Source: Magnetococcales bacterium (GTDB lineage: Bacteria > Pseudomonadota > Magnetococcia > Magnetococcales > UBA8363). Taken from it: 64,000 bases of DNA. The position numbers and the translations under genes are program-made. The notes beneath the pieces were generated by a model, which ran no database searches, was not told the origin of the DNA, and worked only from the letters and a program-made list of their open reading frames with translations. The DNA is taken from the NCBI GenBank assembly GCA_015228925.1, contig JADGCQ010000003.1:1-64000 (forward strand). Direction: 5' to 3'. Shown here piece by piece: positions 42,133 to 50,698 of the stretch; position 1 is the stretch's first letter; each line of letters starts with the position of its first letter.

Positions 42133-44868
42133 GTGTTTCGATATTATTTTTTAGGTTTCGTGTTGTGTTTGTTGGGAATCGCTCTGGGGATGATGTTGTT
42201 GCCATCCCTGGAGACGTTGGCGTTGATGCATCTGCGTGATCAGGATTATTCCAAGGCATTGGTCTATTTTGAACGTGAAATGGAAGGGGGAAAAAAACTC
42301 CCCGATTCGGCTGTCGTACCGCTATCCAACCTTTATTTGCAGAACGGCGATGTGGATCAGGCGATTGCGGTATTGGAAACGTTTTTGACAGGCCAGCCGG
42401 ACCATATCGAAGGGCGCAAGGAGTTGGGAAAACTGTATCAATATGCCCAAAGACCCATGGATTATCTGGCGAATTTGGAAATATTGCATCGTTTGGATCC
42501 CACCATCGATGTATTGCAACAACTGGCGCATTTGTACAGCTTTAACGCCGATATCACCAAAGAGACGAAAATTTTGGAGGAGATGCTGCGACGTTATCCC
42601 GAACATGCTTCGGGGTATCGTGATTTGGCGCGGTTGTTGATGTCCGGGGGGGATTATGGGCGGGCGGTCGAGGTATTATTGACCTTGAAGAAGCGGATCT
42701 CCCGAGGCTTGGATCCCGATACGATGCAGATGCTAATCTATGCGCTGCTCACCCTGGGGCGCAAAGAGGATGCCTTGGCCGAGGCGCGGGTATGGCTCAC
42801 ATGGCAGCGGGATGACCGTTCGTTGTCGGTGGTGACCGATATGATGCTTCAGGGGGGATCGCCGACGTTGGCGTGGGTTTGGGTGGAAGAATTGCGGCGG
42901 TTGATGCCCGATTCCTTGGAGGTGGCGTTGCAATGGGGACGGGTGGCGGCCAGAACAAAACGGGAAGCGGTCGCTTTTCCGGTCTTGGAAGGCTATTTCC
43001 GCCAGGGTCGATTGCCGGTGATTGGGGTGGCCTTATTGTCGGAGTTGGCGATTGGGATGGGACATTATGGCATGGCGACGCGGGTTATGGCGACCTTGCC
43101 GGAGGGGGAAAGACCTTTTTGGTTGCAGCGGGCGTTGGGGGATGCCATCGTCAACCATGGGGGGGGCTTTGTGGCGCGGGGTGCGTTGGAAACCATGGCG
43201 AAAAAATTTTTGACATCGTTTCCGGTGTTGGTGGCCGAGTTGCAATTGCGGGCCGGGTCCAGTTTGGAGGTGCTTGAGGAATGGTTGCAGCGGGGACGGA
43301 TGGCAACGAAGGAACCGGAATGGCGGTTACGTCTGGCGGCGTTATTGGTGAAAATAGGAAGGGTGGAGGAGGGGGGGGCGATGATGATGGCCATGGCGCG
43401 GGATCCGCAGGTGGCCGATACCTTTCTGAGGGATTTGGCGGGTTATTTTATCCAGGTGAAAAATGTGGCGGGTGGATTGCTCTTTTTCGAACAACTCAAA
43501 AATGTTCGGCATGGTCCACGTTTTGAGGAGGCCCGGTTGATTCTGATGGTGGGGAGCGGGGTGCGTCAGGAAGCGTGCATGGCCTGGGTTTCCGAACGGT
43601 CTTCCTTACCCAATGATTTTCTGGCCGATATCGCCAATCGCGCCTTGGATACGCAACAATTGAAACTGGCGGAAATGGCGGTGGGAAGATTGATGGCGCA
43701 ACCGATGAATGATCCGATGAATCTGTTGGGTCGGGAGGGGTTGGGGCGGCTGTTGTTGTTGGCGCGGTTGGATTTGGCCAAAGGTCAGGCGATGGTGGCG
43801 TTGCAACGGTTGAAGTCGGTTCAATTTTTGTTGGATGAGGATGGCCAACGGTTTTATGAGGAGGTGGTCATCGCTTCGTGGCGCGCCAAACAGCCGGTAC
43901 GGACGGAGATGATGGGTATTTTGCAATCACGGCTCCATACCCCCGGGCAGGGGGGGGATGCGGAAAGCCGTCGGCAGTATGGGATGTTGGCGTTGGAGGT
44001 GGGGGAGAAGAAAATGGGGATCCGGGCCTTCCTGGAGGCCGCTTCTCTCGCACCACCCGATAGCCCGGAGATGGCGCAGTTGTTGTATGTTCTGGGTCCG
44101 CGTCCCGACAAGGAGGCTTTGGATTGGTTGCTGGAACGGGCCAACCGTTCCAAGGATCAGGATCTGGGGGGGTGGGTGGAAATTCTGACCGGTGTGGGGG
44201 CGGCACGGCAGGCGGTGTTTTTGGCGGGACCGCGTTTACCGCAGCCGGGGAGCCATCCTGGGTTGGTGGATGCCTATTTGCGGGCGTTGGCGTGGGTCGG
44301 GGAGACGCACAGAATGGAAGAAATTTTGGAACATGAACTCAAGGCAACCAAGTCTATTACCCGGTTGAAAGCGTTGGCGAATTTGGCGGAGGAAAAAAAT
44401 CTTCCCAAGAGTGCCGGTGCGATTTACAAGGAAATTGTCAGACAGAAACCGGATGATCGGATTGCGTTGAAGCGGTTGGGGTACATGGCTTTTTATGCGG
44501 GCGAATGGGAGAGTGTGGTGGGTTATTTGGGGGGGTATCTGGCGCGGTATGATGATGGTTACGAACCTTTTTTCTATCTGGCGGAGGTCTATCGTTCCTT
44601 GGGGATGGTGGAAAAGGCCAAACCCTATTATCTCAAGGCGATGGCGCGGATGAAAACGGTAGAAAACCCGACCTATGCCGAACGGATGACTTGGGTTCGT
44701 ATGCTCCAACGGGTCGGGCGGTGGGCGGAGGCTTTGAAGGGTTATGCGGGATTGCTGCGGGAAAAACCGGATGATGCCCGTCTCAAGGCCGATTATGTCG
44801 AATTGCTTTTGGTTCAGGGAATGTCCAAGGAGGCCCAGAACGTATTGCAGTTGGCGGGGGTGCGGTAA
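42133..44868 (+). CDS. Membrane-anchored TPR protein (PelB-like TPR part)
   Basis: A 911-residue protein with one N-terminal membrane helix (residues 3-28) followed by about 20 degenerate tetratricopeptide or alpha-solenoid repeats that fill the rest (for example DYSKALVYFEREM, DVDQAIAVLETFL, PEHASGYRDLARLLMSGGDYGRAVEVL, EPFFYLAEVYRSLGMVEKAKPYYLKAM). In PelB, a TPR scaffold of this type binds PelA in the periplasm and is fused to an outer-membrane barrel. Here there is no barrel after the TPR. The gene is divergent from the split PelA genes, which supports, but does not prove, a Pel-like role. It starts at GTG. Confidence 0.65.
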   Translation: MFRYYFLGFVLCLLGIALGMMLLPSLETLALMHLRDQDYSKALVYFEREMEGGKKLPDSAVVPLSNLYLQNGDVDQAIAVLETFLTGQPDHIEGRKELGKLYQYAQRPMDYLANLEILHRLDPTIDVLQQLAHLYSFNADITKETKILEEMLRRYPEHASGYRDLARLLMSGGDYGRAVEVLLTLKKRISRGLDPDTMQMLIYALLTLGRKEDALAEARVWLTWQRDDRSLSVVTDMMLQGGSPTLAWVWVEELRRLMPDSLEVALQWGRVAARTKREAVAFPVLEGYFRQGRLPVIGVALLSELAIGMGHYGMATRVMATLPEGERPFWLQRALGDAIVNHGGGFVARGALETMAKKFLTSFPVLVAELQLRAGSSLEVLEEWLQRGRMATKEPEWRLRLAALLVKIGRVEEGGAMMMAMARDPQVADTFLRDLAGYFIQVKNVAGGLLFFEQLKNVRHGPRFEEARLILMVGSGVRQEACMAWVSERSSLPNDFLADIANRALDTQQLKLAEMAVGRLMAQPMNDPMNLLGREGLGRLLLLARLDLAKGQAMVALQRLKSVQFLLDEDGQRFYEEVVIASWRAKQPVRTEMMGILQSRLHTPGQGGDAESRRQYGMLALEVGEKKMGIRAFLEAASLAPPDSPEMAQLLYVLGPRPDKEALDWLLERANRSKDQDLGGWVEILTGVGAARQAVFLAGPRLPQPGSHPGLVDAYLRALAWVGETHRMEEILEHELKATKSITRLKALANLAEEKNLPKSAGAIYKEIVRQKPDDRIALKRLGYMAFYAGEWESVVGYLGGYLARYDDGYEPFFYLAEVYRSLGMVEKAKPYYLKAMARMKTVENPTYAERMTWVRMLQRVGRWAEALKGYAGLLREKPDDARLKADYVELLLVQGMSKEAQNVLQLAGVR

Positions 44869-44888
44869 CAAATCTATCGCAACGTCCT

Positions 44889-44917
44889 TTGACTTTCTTT
44901 TTTCCGAAGTGCATTAT
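44889..44917 (+). promoter_or_regulatory. Promoter of the small secreted Cys protein
   Basis: TTGACT (five of six), an exact 17-base spacer and CATTAT (four of six). It lies 60 bases before the ATG of the 105-residue secreted protein. Together with the downstream terminator it defines a monocistronic unit. Confidence 0.45.
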
Positions 44918-44976
44918 CCCCCTCTCTTCGGTCAGTCGGACCGTGGCCCTTGAACCCTTATAGGATGTGACATACC

Positions 44977-45294
44977 ATGAAGAAAACTGTGCTTGCGATT
45001 GCATCCGTTTTAACCCTTGGCGTCACCAGCTTGGCCTTTGCCGCTGGCAGTTATAATGATGTCCCCAGCAGTGATCCTCAATATCAGGCTTGCTTGGCCT
45101 ATTCCACCAAGAATTGGGAAGGTGGTAATGATCCCAGCCCGATCGCTGGTCAGACCAAAATGGCGGCTTTTTGCGAGTGTGTGTGGAATGAGACCCCTGA
45201 GGACTTCAAGGGTGACCTTGCGAAGTTCTCGGAGTCAGAAAAAGGGGCAAAAATTAATAAAATCTGTGAGAAATACTCGAACTGGGGTAGCTGA
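44977..45294 (+). CDS. Small secreted four-cysteine protein
   Basis: Not a family I can name. The 105-residue product has a clear signal peptide (MKKTVLAIASVLTLGVTSLA, cut after FA-A near residue 22). The mature chain of about 83 residues is acidic and contains four Cys (YQACLAY, AAFCECVW, NKICEKY), enough for two disulfides. The helix-prone spacing C-x(27-28)-C-x-C-x(30)-C recalls small periplasmic disulfide-locked helical hairpins. It has its own promoter-like sequence and a strong terminator, so it may be abundant. A role in envelope stress or as a secreted carrier would be a guess. Confidence 0.6.
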   Translation: MKKTVLAIASVLTLGVTSLAFAAGSYNDVPSSDPQYQACLAYSTKNWEGGNDPSPIAGQTKMAAFCECVWNETPEDFKGDLAKFSESEKGAKINKICEKYSNWGS

Positions 45295-45327
45295 TCACGC
45301 TGTTTGTCTGGAATTTCTTGGAAAAAA

Positions 45328-45354
45328 GGCCGCGCTGTTTGCGGCCTTTTTTTT
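45328..45354 (+). terminator. Strong rho-independent terminator
   Basis: A perfect six-pair GGCCGC/GCGGCC stem with a 7-base loop and eight T after it; a run of A precedes it, so it may also work from the other strand. It lies 34 bases after the small secreted protein gene. Confidence 0.9.
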
Positions 45355-45404
45355 GCTGCCTGTCTTTTATGGACTGGGTGCTACATCTTGGGAGGTGGCA
45401 GACG

Positions 45405-45627
45405 ATGAGTGAAATTCTCGACATTGTTCACGATATGGCCCGCGATTTGGTGAGGGTCGGTGCCATGGACGACATCGCCATGCACAAGCTGAACGCGCTG
45501 TCCCTGCCGACTCGGCATCGGCAAAACGACGGTACAACAATGGGAACAAGGGAAGAAAAAACCGAGCGGTCCGGCGCAACGGTTGCTTGATCTCGTTGAT
45601 CGCAAAGGGCTGGCTGTACTTGGATGA
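45405..45627 (+). pseudogene. HigA/XRE-type antitoxin with internal deletion
   Basis: The reading frame starts at ATG 45405 with GGAGG nine bases upstream and gives MSEILDIVHDMARDLVRVG, the N-terminal arm of a HigA-like antitoxin. After about 36 codons the frame is wrong. Another frame then resumes the C-terminal end of the same protein, TTVQQWEQGKKKPSGPAQ followed by RLLDLVDRKGLAVLG and TGA at 45627. The missing part is most of the helix-turn-helix. A single internal, frame-shifting deletion explains it. No toxin gene is next to it. Confidence 0.7.
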
Positions 45628-45806
45628 GGGATTTCCGCCAAACCGTCAAATCTGGGGATGCTGCATTGTTTTCCCTTGGGTATTCATAAAATATTTTTTT
45701 TATTGAAAAAACGGATGCCTATCAGAGGCCAGAAACGGCTGAAGCCGCCCCGAGGGACGGCTTCGTATGCTCCTTCCGCAACATGGCGGATGAGACTAAG
45801 TGCGAG

Positions 45807-45824
45807 TATACATAGCGGTGTATA
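45807..45824. promoter_or_regulatory. Palindromic operator-like site
   Basis: A perfect TATACA(6 bases)TGTATA inverted repeat between the decayed antitoxin and the beta-lactamase gene, in an A/T-rich stretch. Palindromes of this style are antitoxin-autoregulated operators in several HigBA-type systems. It may be a remnant, or control the beta-lactamase gene 50 bases away. Low confidence. Confidence 0.25.
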
Positions 45825-45872
45825 AAATTCAATACAATAATATGGTATATATTAAGCTGGATGATCCTTTGA

Positions 45873-46724
45873 ATGGAGAGATTCGTGCGAGAACGTGTGT
45901 TTGGCTTTATCGGTATGATACTGTTCACGGCATCGGTGGGATGGGCGGCCCCGGTTGTTGATGCGCGTTTGGCGCATGTTCTCCACCAGGCCGGAGTCGA
46001 AGGGTGTATTGCCGTAGTCCAAATCTCTCAGAATCGTACTCTGGTTTCCGACGTATCCCGGTGCCAGGAACGGTTGATGCCCGCTTCCACATTTAAAATT
46101 GTCCACGCTGTGATCGCTCTGGAAACCGGGGTCGTCCGGGAAGATGAGATATTTCTTTGGGACAAAAACGCCTACTCCTTCAAAGCCTGGGAACAGGATA
46201 TGACGCTTCGCCAAGCGATGGCCGTTTCTGCTGTCCCTGTTTTCCAACAGATTGCCCGTAGGATTGGTCTGGAACGGATGGCCCAATGGGTGGTCACGCT
46301 GGACTATGGCAACACAAAGATTGGTGGCGTCGTGGATCGGTTTTGGTTGGATGGCCCTTTGTCCATTTCCCCGTTGGAACAGGCCAGATTCATGGCGCAA
46401 CTGGCTACTGGGAAATTTCCGGTGTCACCATCCTCCATGATGGCCCTCCGGCGCGTCATGCCGCAAGAAGAGGTGGAAGGGTGGCATCTTTTTGGCAAAA
46501 CGGGCTGGGCGGTGGCCGCATCGCCAAAGGTTGGCTGGTACGTTGGATGGGGAGAACGCCAAGATGAACGCCTATCCTTCGCGCTCAAAATTCCCATGCC
46601 TTCCTTGGAACAAGCCCCGTTGCGGATATCCCTCGCCAAAGATGCGTTGCGCACCCTGGGTATCTTGGCCACACAAGAACCCATCGCAAAAGCAGGTGAT
46701 GACATTCCAGGGATGCCACATTAA
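45873..46724 (+). CDS. Class D (OXA-type) beta-lactamase
   Basis: A periplasmic serine beta-lactamase of class D, 283 residues with an N-terminal signal peptide (hydrophobic VFGFIGMILFTASVGWA). All signature motifs of active enzymes are present: S72-T-F-K75 with the nucleophilic Ser and the lysine that becomes carboxylated, S119-A-V121, Y145-G-N147, W158 in the omega loop, and K209-T-G211. The lysine environment is hydrophobic, as in active OXAs. A GTG seven bases into the frame with GGAGAG upstream is an alternative start. It is chromosomal with no integron or transposon features nearby, so it is likely intrinsic. Substrate range cannot be read from sequence. Confidence 0.88.
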   Translation: MERFVRERVFGFIGMILFTASVGWAAPVVDARLAHVLHQAGVEGCIAVVQISQNRTLVSDVSRCQERLMPASTFKIVHAVIALETGVVREDEIFLWDKNAYSFKAWEQDMTLRQAMAVSAVPVFQQIARRIGLERMAQWVVTLDYGNTKIGGVVDRFWLDGPLSISPLEQARFMAQLATGKFPVSPSSMMALRRVMPQEEVEGWHLFGKTGWAVAASPKVGWYVGWGERQDERLSFALKIPMPSLEQAPLRISLAKDALRTLGILATQEPIAKAGDDIPGMPH

Positions 46725-46736
46725 ATCTGTGGCGTG

Positions 46737-47435
46737 TCACGACAGGACCAAGCGGTATCCAACCCCCGATTCTGTAACAAGGTGCTGGGGGGTATTGGGA
46801 TCGCGTTCCAATTTGCGGCGTAGGTTGGACATGTAAACCCGCAAATAATGGATATGATCGGTCTGATTGGGTCCCCATACCTCCCGCAACAAAGTACGAT
46901 GGGTCAAGACGCGCCCGGCGTTGGCGATCAATAGGCCCAGAAGCCGATATTCCAGGGTCGTCAAATGGATCACGGTGCCATCGCGTGTGACCCGGCGTTC
47001 CGCCAAGTTGACCTCGATCCCGCTGAAACAAACCAGGGGTGATGCTTCCGGTTCAGACCGCAACGAACGGCGCAGCAAGGCGCGTACCCGGGCCAAAAGT
47101 TCCGGTACACCAAATGGTTTGGTTAGATAATCATCGGCACCGGCATCGAGTGCCGTGACCTTTTCCGACTCCTGGATGCGTGCCGAAAGAATCAGGATGG
47201 GAACGTTGCTCCAGGAACGTAGATCCCGGATCACCTCGACGCCATCACGATCCGGCAGGCCAAGGTCGATGATGACCAGATCGGGACGGCGGGTGCTGGT
47301 CTCCATCAAGCCCCGGACACCCGTTTCCGCCTCGATGGCGATATGGCCCGCCTCTTTCAATGCCATGCACACAAAGCGGCGGATTTGTGGTTCATCCTCG
47401 ATCAGGATGATTTTGTATGGAGGTGCGTTATCCAT
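46737..47435 (-). CDS. kdpE: Response regulator KdpE
   Basis: An OmpR-type response regulator that activates the kdp operon under K+ limitation. The 232-residue protein has a receiver domain with the acidic pocket (IEDE near residue 12), the phospho-acceptor D57 in IIDLGLPD and K106 in T-K-P-F-G. The C-terminal winged-helix domain (about 135-230) shows LTTLEYRLLGLL and VLTHRTLLREVWG, then HYLRVYMSNLRRKLE. The ATG at 47435 overlaps the end of kdpD by eight bases. The open frame extends further upstream within kdpD but without homology. It is the last gene of the kdp operon. Confidence 0.95.
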   Translation of the reverse strand: MDNAPPYKIILIEDEPQIRRFVCMALKEAGHIAIEAETGVRGLMETSTRRPDLVIIDLGLPDRDGVEVIRDLRSWSNVPILILSARIQESEKVTALDAGADDYLTKPFGVPELLARVRALLRRSLRSEPEASPLVCFSGIEVNLAERRVTRDGTVIHLTTLEYRLLGLLIANAGRVLTHRTLLREVWGPNQTDHIHYLRVYMSNLRRKLERDPNTPQHLVTESGVGYRLVLS

Positions 47436-50124
47436 CGACTGGTTCTTCCGGCAGTGCGGGGGGGAGGCCCAGGGGGAGGTGGAGGATGAAGCAAGCACCC
47501 CCTTCTTGACGATTTTCGGCACGGATGGTGCCACCATGTGCCTCGACGATGGAACGGACAATAGCAAGTCCCAGGCCGAATCCAGAAACTGTCCCCTCCA
47601 GCCGACCCCGACTGAATTTTTCGAACAATTTTTTTTCAATGCTGGGCGGAAATCCGGGACCGTTATCTTCCATCGTGATTTTCATGGTATCGTCCGTCAC
47701 CTCGGCATGGATGGCCAGGGAAGTTCCCGGAGGGGTGTGGCGGGCGGTATTCTCCAGCAAGTTGTTAAAAACCCGTTCCATGAGTCCGGTATCGATCTCG
47801 ATGAGCGGCAGATCGGCAGGCAGATCGATGCGGACGGCATGGCCAGTCAGTACCGAGGCGCAATGTTCCAGCGATAGTCCAAGAACCTCTTCCAGGGTTT
47901 GCCATTGCCGATTGAGCGTCACCTGTCCCATCTGCATCCGTGCCATATCCAGCAGGTTATTGACCATGGCGGTGGTGCGCATGACTTGGTCGCGGATGCT
48001 ACGGGCTATGCCAAGATGGGGTTCCATAAGGGCCGGTGTGGCGAGAACCATGGCTTCGGCCAGACCGGAAATGACGGTCAAAGGGGTGCGTAGGTCGTGG
48101 GAAATGGCAGATAACAGCGCGTTGCGTAACCGCTCCGATTCGACGTTCACTTGGGCATCCCGGCTCAGGGAGGCGTAATACATCCTCTCCAGCGCAATGG
48201 CGATCAGGGTAGCACTGGTATCTAGCAGTTGTTGTTGATCGGGGGGAATCTTCCACGTCCCATCTGCGGGGATGATGGCCAATACGCCGCATCTTCGGGT
48301 GGGGGCCTTGAGTGGAAGGTAGATCGCTTGCGCCGAAGGGAGGGTATCGGTTCCAAGACCGGCGACATGTCCCTGGTCAAAGGTCCATTGGGCAATGCCA
48401 ACGTCTGTGAGCGTGTGGGTGAAAGAATCCTCTGCCGGAGCGACATGCCCCTCTTTCCCCGGCAGAAAAACAACGATCTTGGCGTTGAATACCTGCGTGA
48501 AGAAATGGTGGCTGATTTCGATGATATGTTCGACGCCCAATGCGCTGGAAAGATCGCGAGCCATTTCATACAACGCGCGTGTCCGTTTTTCCCGTTTACT
48601 GGAAGCGGTGGCCTGGAAGCGCAGACCGGCGGTCAGTTGGCCGATGACCAGGGCCACGATCAGCATCACGGCGAAGGTCACCAGATATTGGACATCATGG
48701 ACTGCAAAGGTGAAACGCGGCGGTACACAGAAGAAATCAAAACATCCAACCGAAAGAAAGGCTGCCAGGATTGCCGCCGGTCTTCCCGAACGCATGGCGA
48801 CGAATACCACCGCCAACAGGAAAAGCATGACGATATTGCTTTTGTCGAGGATATCGTGCAGCGGCGCACTGAGTGCTGTGACCAGCGCGACAATCAGGAC
48901 CGTCTGGCTCAAGGGTCGCCAATCAAGGGATGGGCCGGTCTTTTTGGCGGGGTGGTGGGGGGGCATTTTGGGATTTGCGTCTTCCCGGGCGATCTGTAGC
49001 AATTCCAGATCTGGGGCCAGACGGCCAAGTTTTTCGGCAAAGCCATGTTGCCAGGGGAGTCGGCGATAACGGTCCCGTCCCACCAGCAGGGTGCCCAGGT
49101 TGTTCTCCCTGGCATAGGTGATGGCAGCCTCCACGGCATTCGATGCCGACAGGTTGGCGGTACGTGCCCCCAGTTCTTGGGCCAGCTTGAGAACTTCCAG
49201 CACTCGGGAATTGATCGCATCTGTAGGGGGGTGAGCCGATGGGGTTTCGATGGCCAGGGCATGCCATGGCGCACCGGTCTGGTTGGCCCGCCGGGCCGCC
49301 CGGCGTACCAATCGTTCACTGTCTGGTCCGGGGCCGACGCAGACCAAAACCGCTTCCCGGGTTGGCCAGACGGTGGAAACCGAGGTATCGCGCCGCCAGG
49401 CACGCACGTCTCCATCCACCCGGTCCGCAGTGCGGCGTAGGGCGAGTTCGCGCAGGGCCAACAGATTGCCCTTGCGGAAAAAATGTTCGACGGCCCGTTC
49501 CGCCTGCTGGGGAATATAAACTTTGCCCTCCAGCAATCGTCGTATCAAATCTTCGGGCGGAAGATCTACCAGAACCATCTCATCCGCCTGATCGATGACG
49601 TGATCGGGAACCCGTTCCCAGACCTGTATTCCGGTGATCTGACTGACGACATCTTTAAGGCTTTCGACATGTTGGACGTTGATGGTGGTATAGACATCGA
49701 TGCCCGCTGCCAGCAATTCTTCGATATCCTGCCACCGTTTCGGGTGTCGGGAGCCTGGCGTGTTGGAATGCGCCAGTTCGTCCACCAAAATCAGCGAGGG
49801 TTTGAGAGCCAGGGCGGTATCCAGGTCAAATTCTTTCAACTGGTGACCTTTGTAGGTTACCGCCCGGCAAGGGAGGATCGTCAATCCCTCCAGAAGCATG
49901 GCGGTTTCTTCCCGCCCATGGGTTTCCACCACCCCCACCATCACGGACGCACCCTGCTCGCGCAGTGTCCGGGCTGCGGTGAGCATGGCGTAGGTCTTAC
50001 CGACGCCGGGACAGGCACCGAAAAAAATTTTCAGTTTGCCCCGGTGTTCCCGGATATCGGCGTCTTCCAGTCGGGCCAAGAGTGCGTCTGGATTGGGACG
50101 GCTATTGTCACTGTTCATGGCCAT
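47428..50124 (-). CDS. kdpD: Sensor kinase KdpD
   Basis: The K+/turgor sensor kinase that acts through KdpE, 898 residues. The cytoplasmic KdpD domain (about 25-235) starts with the P-loop-like F-F-G-A-C-P-G-V-G-K-T (residues 34-44). A UspA-like domain (about 250-370) follows. Four membrane helices form the DUF4118 region (about 405-510), and a GAF domain lies at about 530-650. The kinase has the phospho-accepting His in A-I-S-H-D-L-R-T-P-L near 680 and the HATPase with DNGPGFP and GFGLGLAIV near 840-870. It overlaps kdpC upstream by 17 bases and kdpE downstream by eight. Confidence 0.96.
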   Translation of the reverse strand: MAMNSDNSRPNPDALLARLEDADIREHRGKLKIFFGACPGVGKTYAMLTAARTLREQGASVMVGVVETHGREETAMLLEGLTILPCRAVTYKGHQLKEFDLDTALALKPSLILVDELAHSNTPGSRHPKRWQDIEELLAAGIDVYTTINVQHVESLKDVVSQITGIQVWERVPDHVIDQADEMVLVDLPPEDLIRRLLEGKVYIPQQAERAVEHFFRKGNLLALRELALRRTADRVDGDVRAWRRDTSVSTVWPTREAVLVCVGPGPDSERLVRRAARRANQTGAPWHALAIETPSAHPPTDAINSRVLEVLKLAQELGARTANLSASNAVEAAITYARENNLGTLLVGRDRYRRLPWQHGFAEKLGRLAPDLELLQIAREDANPKMPPHHPAKKTGPSLDWRPLSQTVLIVALVTALSAPLHDILDKSNIVMLFLLAVVFVAMRSGRPAAILAAFLSVGCFDFFCVPPRFTFAVHDVQYLVTFAVMLIVALVIGQLTAGLRFQATASSKREKRTRALYEMARDLSSALGVEHIIEISHHFFTQVFNAKIVVFLPGKEGHVAPAEDSFTHTLTDVGIAQWTFDQGHVAGLGTDTLPSAQAIYLPLKAPTRRCGVLAIIPADGTWKIPPDQQQLLDTSATLIAIALERMYYASLSRDAQVNVESERLRNALLSAISHDLRTPLTVISGLAEAMVLATPALMEPHLGIARSIRDQVMRTTAMVNNLLDMARMQMGQVTLNRQWQTLEEVLGLSLEHCASVLTGHAVRIDLPADLPLIEIDTGLMERVFNNLLENTARHTPPGTSLAIHAEVTDDTMKITMEDNGPGFPPSIEKKLFEKFSRGRLEGTVSGFGLGLAIVRSIVEAHGGTIRAENRQEGGACFILHLPLGLPPALPEEPVDG

Positions 50125-50689
50125 ATTGATCCAGGGCCAGGTTGAGGGTCAGGACGTTGACCCGTGGTTCACCCAGAAGGCCGAAGGTGCGGCCCTCGCT
50201 ATAGTGTGCCACCAGATCGCGTACTACCAGTTCCGGCAGGCCGCGTGTTCGTGCCACCCGTGGAACTTGCCATTGTGCCGAAGCTGGACTGATGTGAGGA
50301 TCGAGTCCACTGGCCGAGGCGGTGACCAGATCCACCGGGATGGGGGTAGTCTGGCCGGGTGCGGCGGCTTTCAGTGCTGCGATGCGCTCGCGTACCGCCT
50401 GCTCCAGGGCGGGGTTGCGCGGCCCTTGGTTGGAACCGCTGGAGGCTGCGGCATTGTATGGCATGGGCGCGGTGGCCGAAGGGCGTCCCCAGAAATAGCG
50501 GGGATCGGTGAATGACTGTCCAACCCATGCCGATCCCACCGCTTTGCCATGGGATTTTAGTATGCTGCCGTGGGATTGAAAGGGGAAGAGCCATTGCGCC
50601 AGACCGGTGACAAGTGATGGATAGATCCCTCCGGTCAGCAGGGTCATCACCAACAGAAAGAGCAGCGCGGGTTTGAGTTCCTTGATCAT
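50108..50689 (-). CDS. kdpC: K+-transporting ATPase subunit KdpC
   Basis: The small membrane-anchored subunit that stabilises the KdpFABC complex and raises ATP affinity of KdpB. The 193-residue protein has one N-terminal helix (8-28), TGGIYPSLVTGLAQ, the conserved G-S-x-x-x-G-Q-S-F block near 52 followed by YFWGRPSAT, SGSNQGPRNPAL near 85, and the C-terminal I-S-P-A-S-A near 135 with VARTRG following. GAGGAG lies before the ATG. It follows kdpB by nine bases. Confidence 0.95.
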   Translation of the reverse strand: MIKELKPALLFLLVMTLLTGGIYPSLVTGLAQWLFPFQSHGSILKSHGKAVGSAWVGQSFTDPRYFWGRPSATAPMPYNAAASSGSNQGPRNPALEQAVRERIAALKAAAPGQTTPIPVDLVTASASGLDPHISPASAQWQVPRVARTRGLPELVVRDLVAHYSEGRTFGLLGEPRVNVLTLNLALDQYGHEQ

Positions 50690-50698
50690 GTGATCTCC

